In this document: positions 1 through 9,192 of the stretch, piece by piece
Position numbering within the stretch: the stretch's first letter is position 1
Layout: each line of letters starts with the position of its first letter
NCBI GenBank assembly: GCA_964036275.1
Contig: OZ038434.1
Location: forward strand, 14,049,259-14,113,258
DNA length: 64,000 nt
Reading direction: 5' to 3'
Source: Litoditis marina
Lineage: Eukaryota > Nematoda > Chromadorea > Rhabditida > Rhabditidae
Notes under the pieces: model-generated
The model's database searches: none
What the model saw: the letters and a program-made list of their open reading frames with translations, nothing else
What the model was told of the DNA's origin: nothing
Position numbers and translations under genes: made by a program

Positions 1-626
1 GTTTTATAATTGTATATACGATTACATTTTATAACTTCAACATCACACATTTGCTATGGGAACTACTGATGAAACTATGAACAACGGTTATGCTACGTAA
101 TGGACCTACCATTCAGTGAATTGTTAACTCATCAGGGTTTCCAATTCCGAACTCGATTCGAAACAAACTCCAAAAATACTGGAGATTTGAGTTCAAGTCG
201 AAATTTGAGATATGGGTCGGAACTCGCAACCAGCTCGAAACTCCAAAATGACTCGAATCTCGGAGTTTTCGCATTTCGAATTTCTCGTTTCCAGTTGGTT
301 TCGAGTTTTGAGTCGTAATATACTCAAAATAGTGTTAATTATGGTATAAACCGAGCATGGACTACGTTGTCATTTACCTTTGGGTGTAATGCCGTAAAGC
401 CTCTCCAAGTTTTCTTCTAGTCATTCATCTACGAGAAGGTTAAGATAGAGAACAAAAATCATTTATTTACCTGAATTTAAGTTCAAAACAAAATAACTGA
501 GGCGAATTAAAAACAACTCTCTCACAAGAGTAGAAGTATGGCTCACACAGGAGGTTGACTAGTATTCGTAGAAAACGAATTTGACTCAAAAAACGGACCT
601 CGAAAATTTAGAAATTCTATCTCCAG

Positions 627-3354
627 AGGAAACCACGTTGTGCCTCTGTCTGGTGATATTGACCGATCGTTCGGGAGTCTGCTCGGGTGGTATGGCTGTG
701 GAATTTGTTTCTCATGGACAATGCCGCTGTTTGACAGCGAGAAGCCACATCAAGCCCTTCAATTGATCCATTCCTTCTTGTGGAACATAGTGGAGCACGG
801 AATATGCGACGTAAGTTGAGAAAAAAATTTACTCCTTGGTTGTATAAAACGTTATGTCCAAAAAAGTCAGCCATGCTGTCAATTTTTATTTGCCTTGTGG
901 CAGTTTAGAGGTGTTTTAAAATTGTGAATTTCCCTCATGTGAACAAATAGTACGTTTTTTAGGATTAACAATACAATGATAACAAAGCTGTGTTTTCCAG
1001 AGTTCTTTGACCATGGAAGAGGTTCAAGAGAGAATTATCATAGCCACCATCGTATTCGGTCCAGAGGGACCGAAAGTTTCGTTCCCAGAGGTTGATTCCC
1101 AGAAAGGGATCCACGAGGAGAGGAAAGTTGGTACATTTATACTATTGTACAGCGTTTGGCGAGTCTTTGACCTTTTCAACCGCAGATATTGTACGCGATA
1201 CATTTATGTCATCTCAAGTTTGAACTTTTCCCTGCATTCTCGTGAATACGATGACTAAGCATAGGATGTATATGCCATTATTTTGAGTCCAGTTTCACAG
1301 CTTACATACAAATAGTTCCGAAACTGAATGACTACGGAGCAAAAATTGAGCTACCCAGATTCGGGTTACTGTAACACGACAATCCAAACTCCTCAATGCT
1401 TTGCTGTTTCTAGAACATATATAGTTTTGCGTTCACAGCTTTCATTGTCGTGATTTGGACAATGTTTCGAACAATTCTGACCATAGGAGTTTCATAATGT
1501 TATCAACATTCTTGACATCGTCTACTCAGTTGACACAGTGTATCACGTGCGCGAAAATGCGCCAAATTTTGAGAAAACGAATCAAGACAATATGTTGAGA
1601 ACTAGATCAACGGCTGTGGTTTACAAGATGTAATAATCATCTCAAATTTCCGAGTTCAAAAAAATTCCCTTACTATTTTCACACACAGTTTGAACCGATT
1701 TCAGAGAGATAAATTATGCCCCATCGAACTGGATACACAGTATGCGTACTTCCCGAAGGTCGCACGCGGAGAGGATTCGAGCTGCTCTGTGGGCGTGAAA
1801 AACGTCTCTGGAAAAACTACGATCGCCGTCAAGGTACTGTTGATTCAAATATTTCGCACTCGATTCCCGATAGTTCATTATTTATAAATGTGGATTTCGA
1901 GTATTTTGAGGTATTCTGGAAACTTTAGAAGTTTTGAAAAATTGATAAGAACAAACTGTTTGGTACGCTGCCAAATTTTACAACGCTATTATCAAAACTA
2001 TTTATTTTATGTTTTATAAGTTGCGACTCGAGTAAAACTCGTGAGTGTTTTTTGAAACCATAAAACAATTCTAGATAAAATGTTCAAGAGGATTCTACGC
2101 TCATCCGTATCTGTACCTTGAACCAAGAGAAGAAAAACTGTTGCAGTGGCACTACAAGGTAGGAAAACTTTATTCGTAACAATAAGCAATGTGTCGAAGC
2201 AGTGAACGCCAACTAATGGTTTTGTTGTGTTTCCTATGTATTGAATTCCGTACTGTACACTACAATTTTCGTACTATTTTGGTAAATTCCGCATGTACCC
2301 GCGAGTTTTTGAGCGCACCAGTATCCAATTAATCACGTTCTCATTGAGCAGTGAATCTTTTTCCTACTACATAATTTGTAACTCATTCTTCATTATAAGT
2401 ACAAGGTTACTTATTGGTAACAAAGTTGTTCCAAACCATACGCAAAATGTTACAGTTTAGAAAAACTAGATTAACGACTATTCCCCATGTTTTCATTAAA
2501 AAAATTTCAGCATCAACGCATAAACTAACTTTCTTGCAAGAAAGTAATAGAGTACGTTCATGGAGACGTGGAAACAGTCAAATGTGCACCAGATGCTCTT
2601 AATTCATACAAATTTCCAGGATCGCGGTGATGTCGAGGAGTCTCCTGTATTCCGTTTATACTACAAAACCGGCGCAATCAAAGGGGATGAAAGTATTTGG
2701 ATGAACGAGGAGAAACCTGATGGTAATCCGAATTATAATCTTTTTACTTTAAGCAAAAACTTTTCAAACTGATTTTTTGGTGTGTCTGCTATCTCATATT
2801 TCTTTACGGAGCATGTGCTCATATACACTTTCTGGAATAGGGCAAAGCCTACTTGTTTCTCTAGAGTTTTGGGTCGAAATGGCTCACGCTCACATGGACA
2901 ACCGTATCATCAACTGAAATTTAACATCTCACGTATCTCATGATTTTCAGGAGTAATTATCACAAAAGTGAAGTTCGTGGATTCTCGTGGAATGAAGAAG
3001 AAAGAATGGTACTGTTATTGTCTAAATTTCATCATTTTTATTTTAACAATTGTGGTTTTACTAATGAGTCAGGCCATTTTGAATGGCATATAATTTATGT
3101 ATGTTTTGTTAACATTCCTTAGGACCTTCCAGTTATATCTATAATTTTCGTCATTATGCTTATTTCAAGCACGACAAAGTACTTATGAGTATATGGCCAC
3201 CAATTCTGGACTAAATATGAAAATTCCAATCAGTTTCATGATTATTCAAAAACTCGATTCAATATAACTTGAATTCGAGTTCTTCAAACAATCTGATACC
3301 TGTTTGTCACCCAATTATATATGCAAAATGTATCTTATTCTATTATTCTTCAGA
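627..3354 (+). CDS. Gene A, 3' part (exons 6-12), copy cut by window start
   Basis: Seven exons of an unrecognised gene: 627-810, 1001-1126, 1705-1833, 2075-2158, 2620-2722, 2951-3008 and the base at 3354. All phases agree. The TGA stop spans the last junction (TG at 3007-3008, A at 3354). An AATAAA signal lies at 3481. Visible peptide pieces include GNHVVPLSGDIDRSFG, LGWYGCGICFSW, RDKLCPIELDTQ and IKCSRGFYAHPYLYLEP. Exons 1-5 would lie upstream of the window. An alternative end reads through the last donor into a hydrophobic tail (FIIFILTIVVLL) that stops near 3093, which would make a tail-anchored form. I favour the spliced form because the poly(A) signal follows it. Confidence 0.7.
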
Positions 3355-3992
3355 CCCCGCGCACCGGAAATGACGGAGTCTGTAAAAATCAAGCATCTAT
3401 TACAAATACATCAAGCATCTGTTACAAAAATTAATTGATACATTTATTCTGTATTGATGTGACTTCTGTATGATTGCTGCAATAAAACTATTATGGTCAT
3501 GTTGTTATCTGAGTGTGGACACAATTTTGAATTGAACAGTTAAACAGTTATAACGCTTCACGATTACGTGAAACACTTCGGCAATATACGTTTACAGACC
3601 ATGTAAGACGACAAATTTCAAAAAAACTTCTCACAAATATCGGCTTTTTCACAGATTTACAACGATTTCTGTGAGACAAATATAGAGGCTACAATTTAAG
3701 AGGAAAAATCGATTCGAGGCATTCCTTCAGATTTTCTATGAGGACAGCGTGTTTGGTACTCATAGAGAATAGTAATTGAAATTATCAATAAGAGACACTC
3801 ATATGGAAAATTCGTATTGAAATTTTCCATTATGAATAATTTGAATTGAAATTTTCCATTATGAATAATTTCAATTGAAATATTTCATAACCAGAATAAT
3901 TATTCACAAATGTAGTTTCACCTTTAACTATGAATAATTTCCATACAGAATATTCATAGTTTATTTTAGCAAAGTATGTGAACAAAATATTT

Positions 3993-4060
3993 CGTGAAAG
4001 GATTCGAACCTGCGACCTCAGTTTTGGAGTCCGACTCACTAGCCGCCGCGCTATTGTGAC
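3993..4060 (-). repeat. tRNA-like segment (pseudo-tRNA)
   Basis: On the minus strand there is a B-box-like GGTTCGAATCC preceded by a D-arm-like TAGCGCGGCGGCTAG and a loop-like GACTCCAAAAC. The acceptor stem does not pair and the A box lacks its usual A. It is therefore read as tRNA-derived sequence inside a transposon, not as a functional tRNA. The same piece is at 40817-40884 and near 63500-63567. Confidence 0.5.
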
Positions 4061-4152
4061 ACATTTCTTTGGAGAGATAGGAAGCTTCATATACCGGTCA
4101 ATGCGGCATCAATTCCGCGGTATAACTATGCGCAGTTGTCTGTCCTGAATTG

Positions 4153-4226
4153 TGCTCTCGTGGCGCAGTGGTAGAGTGCTCCCTTAATAACCACAAGGTC
4201 GCAGGTTCGATTCCGGTAGTTACAAG
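4153..4226 (+). repeat. tRNA-like segment (pseudo-tRNA)
   Basis: Good A box (TGGCGCAGTGGTAGAG) and B box (GGTTCGATTCC) at tRNA-like spacing. The 5' and 3' acceptor strands do not pair and the anticodon stem is poor. It shares GGTCGCAGGTTCGA with the opposite-strand tRNA-like piece 100 bp away. Copies lie at 40976-41049 and about 63659-63732. Confidence 0.5.
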
Positions 4227-4428
4227 TTTTGCTGCAATCCACTGATTACCATAGAAAATTTCAATTGGAATTCTCTATTATGGATATTTTATATTGAAAA
4301 CATCTATAGTAAAAATTAATTGAAAATTTCAATGGTTCGAACAATGAATATTTCATATTGAAACTCTCTACATATTTCCAGATTTGGCCCGATTGCGTGA
4401 AATCTGCCAATATTGTTAGAATGGGGTA

Positions 4429-4622
4429 TAGTCGCCATTTTCCCCATAAAGACAGCGAAGGGTTCAATTGATTGAGCGATGCGGGGCGAGCGGTCGTTGA
4501 TTATCTGCCAGCAGTTGAGAGAGTGAGTAGATAAATGATACGCAGACGAACTGGCGGCTCGCCAAACCCCGTCCCATACAAAATCGATGGTACGGTGTCC
4601 ACAACGGTCTGACAACCCCTAT
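4429..4622. mobile_element. 194-bp insertion with TA duplication
   Basis: Units 1 and 2 read GGGGTA-TA...CCTA-TACAATTTC, whereas unit 3 reads GGGGTACAATTTC at 63932. A 194-bp block flanked by TA is therefore present in two copies and absent in the third. A TA duplication suits a Tc1/mariner-like MITE, but the ends (TAGTCGCC and TAGGGGTT read inward) are not clear inverted repeats. A deletion in unit 3 remains possible. Confidence 0.5.
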
Positions 4623-4988
4623 ACAATTTCACAGAAAATCGCGTAAAACAGGAGAAACCCGATTTGTTTATGTCCTTCACAGAAAAAGCTGTAAATCTGT
4701 GAAAAAGCCAGATTTCGTGAAAAGTTTGAAATTGGTCGTCTTACATAGACTGTTCAAAAGTATACCAATTGCTACTAATAGTTAAGTGTCGCACCCAACT
4801 TGCGAGAGTGCAGAGTAAAAACTCGCTATAGTTGTAGCTCTATCTTTTCAGTATATCGGAACTGATCCCGTATGAGCTGAGATACACCCGGTTGTGTTAA
4901 AATGGGTTGAGTGGAATGCGTTTTCGGTAATTCAACTGTCTGACAGAAAAGGGGCGGAGAGCCTATGGGCTCTCATTTGAAGCTTTGA

Positions 4989-5043
4989 AAAGAGAGAGAG
5001 AGAGACAGAAAGAGAGAGAGAGAGACGAGAGAGAGAGAGAGAA
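4989..5043 (+). repeat. Imperfect (GA)n tract
   Basis: About 55 bp of GAGAGAGA with occasional ACAG or ACGA interruptions. It occurs again at 41815-41866. From 4754 to 5912 I see no gene; short open frames here lie over low-complexity sequence. Confidence 0.8.
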
Positions 5044-5689
5044 CGAAAGAGTTTGTTCAGGTGCCACCCACCGAGATACACACAAATTTGGATCTTAAAG
5101 GGACCGTTCTTCTTCAATTTAGAGGTTTTAGCTGATCAGTTGATATTGTTTACATTAAAAAACCACAATCAAACATATAGGTCCTAACGTCCTATTTTGC
5201 TCCATGTTCTCGAAAATGCGGCGCGAACACGCGCACGTACATACACCGCCAAGTTCACCTACGTACAAAATTTTCGAAATATTCATAAAAATACAAAACC
5301 ATATTTGAAACATTGCAAAAAATTACCACAATCAAAGCTGTTACAGAGGATTTGTATATATCATGGAAACAACAAAGCAGAGAGAGAGAGATCAAGGATT
5401 GCTGCTTTACAGTAACCCAAATCTGTTGGCTTCTAATTTGCTCCAAAATAATGTTGTTTTCTGCAATTTCTGTATGTAATGTGTTTTTTTTGACAATTTT
5501 TCGAAAACTACTTACATTGTACATTATGAAGGTACGATACGTCGTTACGCAGTAAGTGCATAGTTTTGCTCAATAACTGTCATTGTAACGTATTAAATCG
5601 AATGTTCAAGTAGAATTCCAGATGAATTAGGTCCTGAGTGGATAGTAAAAGAGAGCTATAAGTGATGAGAGGAGTAGAGTTTGAAAAGA

Positions 5690-5795
5690 AAAGACAGAGG
5701 TAAGAGCGGGCGGACATTTCGACGTTCTCTACAGCCTGGGCTCACACAAGGAATATACCCTTGCGTATACCCGGGTACCTTTCTTGTATTCTATT
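5690..5795 (-). repeat. Copy of the CCCGGG-hairpin repeat
   Basis: Read on the minus strand, this matches the sequence at 17932-18000 and 22525-22590: an AAGAAAGGTACCCGGG-like segment followed by CTTGTGTGAGC and CAGGCTG. The hairpin is degraded here (GGGTATACG...). It marks a dispersed repeat family with no visible coding capacity. Another copy is at 42515-42620. Confidence 0.55.
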
Positions 5796-5914
5796 ATTCT
5801 GGTTTCACATTTTCATACCTGGTTTGGTCCTGGCTTTTTTCGAAGAGTCCAGAATGGGTTTCTTCCAACGAGAAAGTTCTCTAGAGAACAAAGGAGGTGA
5901 ACATTGGCGGCGTA

Positions 5915-6146
5915 TAGTCTGTTTCGCGCAACAATAGCCCTGTACAGTAAGATTTTAGAACTTTCAAGTAAACTTTTTATACGCTGTAGATCTTGTGAAG
6001 AGTTTAAACTTTGGGGTTAAGTTCTCCACATTGGTTACTACAATTACAGAAAACATTTAATCTAAAAGTCTGTTCGTTGGTTAGATAATTGTCCTTGAAT
6101 AGTCGAAAGATTACTGTAGAAAGTCATCGTTTGGTGAAACAAACTA
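5915..6146. mobile_element. TA-flanked MITE, family 1
   Basis: The ends form inverted repeats (TAGTCTGTTTCGC and, from the other end, TAGTTTGTTTCACC) flanked by TA on both sides. The right half matches the element at 11994-12227 (ATTACTGTAG...GTTCATCG...GGTGAAACA). It is non-autonomous and has no coding sequence. The unit 2 copy is 42740-42971. Confidence 0.75.
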
Positions 6147-6354
6147 TAGTAATATTTCCTTCTGTGAGATCGAGAGATCTCACAAGAACTATGCGGTTAC
6201 CTGCGAAATTGTTTGCGAAATTTTTTTCAACATTGTTCAACGTAGGAACTGCGACGTATCTCGTGAACTTCACTACGATCGAGATACCTCAAGAGGTTGT
6301 CTCATGAGATATAGGGAAAGCACCTTCCTTGCCAGTTACATTTTTAGTTTTCAC

Positions 6355-6564
6355 CATTCCCACTGAGACGTCGGCAACGTGCCAAGAAAATTTTCGGGCG
6401 GCTTTTCACCATGCTAATCTTTTCTGAGACCCTAAAAAGATTCCTCATCAGCATATAACTTTTGTTACAGTACTTGCGTAGGAATTATTTTCATAAACTA
6501 TTCTTCTACGAAATGTATTCATTTGGACATTCATTGGCACGCTTCCAAAGTCTCAGTGGGAATG
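6355..6564. mobile_element. 210-bp MITE with about 33-bp inverted ends
   Basis: CATTCCCACTGAGAC at 6355 and its exact reverse complement ending at 6564. The inverted similarity continues inward to CGTGCCAA, giving about 33 bp of imperfect terminal repeat. The target duplication is unclear. The unit 2 copy is 43180-43389. From 6565 to 6997 I see nothing else recognisable. Confidence 0.65.
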
Positions 6565-7975
6565 TAACAAACTATATGTAACAAATCAACCGCTGGCTGG
6601 AGTGATATCCCGCGCATCAAACTATAACTCACAAATAGTGAGCCCATACGGTCATTCACAGCTCAACTAAATTTCGGAAGATGTTTAACGAAAAAATGCT
6701 CATTGGAACATTTAATGGGAAACACTACAAAAGTGTTCTAGTTCCCACAATCTCAAGAATTTACTGCAACTAGTTTAAATCGTGTGTAATACAACGGCTA
6801 TCATTTAAAAATAATTTAGAGTGGTTCACATAGTTCACAAAGACAACAAAATGCTTTGTCTGAGCTCTCTGAAATAATTTGAAGTCCTTTTTTCAATACC
6901 GCTCACTAGCAGCATTGAAGAGTCGACCGACAACACACTTTCATATACATTTTCATTTCGCTATCATCTCGTGCAGTTCGAATGTGGACTTCTCTCCTCA
7001 TGCCACAATGCGAATCCAGCCGGGCCTCTCCGTAACTCCCAGCTGAATATCCACAATCTCTTGGTGCAATCTGAAATTGACTCAGTTCAATTCAAAGAAG
7101 GAACAAATTCAAAGAAAAGTAAACTATGAGTTTTCTCTTTCTAAACTCATGCTGCCCGTTTTGCTGGTAGGTTAAAATTACGTTTCCAAACAATCAGAAT
7201 TTGTTTGGCGTACGTAGGGAACCACTCCCAGTTTTTCAACACTCACATGCACACAATGAAAACTTAATGTACCCATCAAGAATTGAGCAAATTCTATATA
7301 CCTCTTCAGAACGTCGGCCTTGCTAGTTAGCGTGGGGATGACCAGCTTCTCCTCATTTCCTTCGTTCACGTACAGAATCCCCTCAACTAGAGAAACCACG
7401 GCGGCCGTACCAGCTCCAAACATCTCGTAGACCTTAAAACGTTTGTAAATGCAAAAATTGTGAATATGATAATGAACAGTACATACAAGTTTGAAAATCA
7501 TGTGACGGTAAATACAAGTTTGAAAACCAACCATGTACAATTGGGTCAAGTGCATGAATGCGTCAAATAAATATTCTAAACACAAGTATGATGTAAAAAC
7601 GCTCAGACCTGCCTAGCTTCACCTCACATTTCCTGGACGGGGAGGTCAAAATACCACGCGAGGGCGAACCTGAATTGGGCGTGGGGTGGGGTGAAAGTAG
7701 AAATGTCCCATAGTCTCAACCTGTCCTCCTTTACCGCCCGCCGTAGTTGAGCCATAGTGAAGTCGCAATCGGAAACCTCGAAATGGCCCCATTTGCGCGC
7801 CAGATCGAGAAGAGACTGTCGAGTGACCCCCGGCAGAATGGCGCCTAGAGTCAACTTCTTGAGACCAAGATATTTTAACGCTCAATCGATAATTATAGTT
7901 TACACATTCGCGCCGCCGGATCGTAATCGGATGATAGAAGTAGGAACGTAGCTCTGAGTGCATATATGCTAGAAG

Positions 7976-8315
7976 GGGTTCATTGTACAATCGTCCCCCC
8001 CCCTTGAGCCGAAATAGGTTGAAGACCGATTGTAGTACAATCACCCCCCACCCCCATAGGGGGGTGATTGTACAACGTCCTTCTTTACTGCAGGTTTGGA
8101 TTGAGTGGGGGCGATTGTTAAACAGGTCCGGGGTTGTACTATTACCCCCCGTTTGTATTGTGGGGGGTGATTGTTAAACGTTTACATTGTACAATTACCC
8201 CCCATTCACAATCACCCCCCCCCCCCCTCTCTATAGAAAATCGTATTGGGAGGGGGGTGACAGTACTACGGAGGGGACTTAAAGTGAGGAAAGGGGGCAA
8301 TTGGAAAATTTTCCC
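7976..8315. mobile_element. C-tract TIR element, copy 1 (8-bp target duplication)
   Basis: It is flanked by GCTAGAAG (7968-7975) and GCTGGAAG (8316-8323), an 8-bp target duplication with one mismatch. The ends both start GGG and run into ATT-rich sequence and then C tracts (GGGTTCATTGTACAATC; GGGAAAATTTTCCAATTG read inward). The interior holds several runs of 6-12 C or G and inverted modules of GGGGGGTGATTGTACAA. It lies in an aminotransferase intron. The unit 2 copy is 44802-45144. Confidence 0.7.
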
Positions 8316-9084
8316 GCTGGAAGATCTCGGCACCTTCATCCCATCCTGCGTCTTTCGCTCTGCCTCTGTTTCATGTTTGCATTTGTAGGGCGATCCCCGA
8401 ACCGTGCTCACAATGATATATGTAGTATAAGTAATACATATCACCGATCTAACCAAATAGTAGAAGTTGTTTCGATTCAGATGTGAGGTAACATTTTTGT
8501 AGTTTGATCCCTTCTTGTTTCTCAGTTTCAATGTGCAATCCTATTGTATGTGCAGATCAAACTACAATTCAGACCTACATTCTATACTGCCTTTATTCCT
8601 AGTCAAACCAACCCGATGAAAGCGAAGGTGTAATCAGCTCATCAATTTCTTCGTCATTCTTCCAGAACTTGAATATATTCATTGCGCCAGCCTCGGTCAT
8701 CTGTAAAGTCAATAAATAAGTATGAAAGAAAGTGAGCAATGCGGCTAAAGTTTGGGGCAATAGCAATGATGAATTCGCGAGAAGTGCAGAACCTTCACCA
8801 AATGTATTTCGTGCCAGTCATAGGGCAGAAAGTACTCTTGTATACGAATACAAAAAAACGGAAAGTACTACCGGCCACTCGAACCGACTTTTTCTGAAAC
8901 ATCATGACAAGTTCAAGTTGTTTTAACCAAGTTACGTAGTTTATGCATCATATAATAATAATCTTTTACGGCTACCATTTCAGCCGTATGTTACTTTTAT
9001 TCATAACCAAGACAGTGTCCACATTGTAGTATCCGTAGAGAGGGGGTCCGTAGAGGGAAACTAGGCATGGGTGAGCTTTATCAC

Positions 9085-9192
9085 CAGCTCATGCGGTCCG
9101 CCATGAAGATACCGCGCCGAGTGGGATCGAACCATGGTGGTTTGAGTGCTAGCTCGCACACAACCAGTCGACCACTCCACCACTCGGCCCCA
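9085..9192 (-). repeat. tRNA-like hairpin segment in an aminotransferase intron
   Basis: The minus strand carries A-box-like TGGTGGAGTGG and B-box GGTTCGATCCC. A perfect 9-bp stem GCCGAGTGG / CCACTCGGC encloses them, but it is out of register with a real acceptor stem, so I do not call a functional tRNA. Outer edges (TAGGCATGGG and, reversed, TAGCCTATGGG) hint at a small TIR element. The unit 2 copy is 45914-46021. Confidence 0.45.

Larger units (their letters stand above)
3594..4753. mobile_element. 1.16-kb TIR element with tRNA-like pieces
   Basis: The ends are inverted copies of each other: ACAG, three variable bases, then ATGTAAGACGAC. The similarity continues inward through a stretch ending CTTTTTCACAGATTTAC (3598-3662 against 4691-4747 reversed). 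It has no transposase, so it is non-autonomous. It sits directly downstream of the gene A poly(A) signal. Inside are AT-rich degenerate repeats of ATTGAAATTTTCCATTATGA (3810-3900, 4255-4370), two tRNA-like segments in opposite orientation, and the 194-bp insertion at 4429. Confidence 0.7.

Noticed and set aside
100..318. Degenerate CGAAACTC-type repetition with a 72-codon open frame (also 36924 and 59587)
   Set aside because: It lies in the intron between gene A exons 5 and 6. The frame varies between units and shows no coding signal.
3993..4226. Functional tRNA genes
   Set aside because: A and B boxes are present but acceptor and anticodon stems do not pair, and both pieces lie inside a transposon.
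8142..8531. 129-codon minus-strand open frame in an aminotransferase intron (also 45022-45360)
   Set aside because: It overlaps the C-tract transposon and changes length with C-run indels between units.
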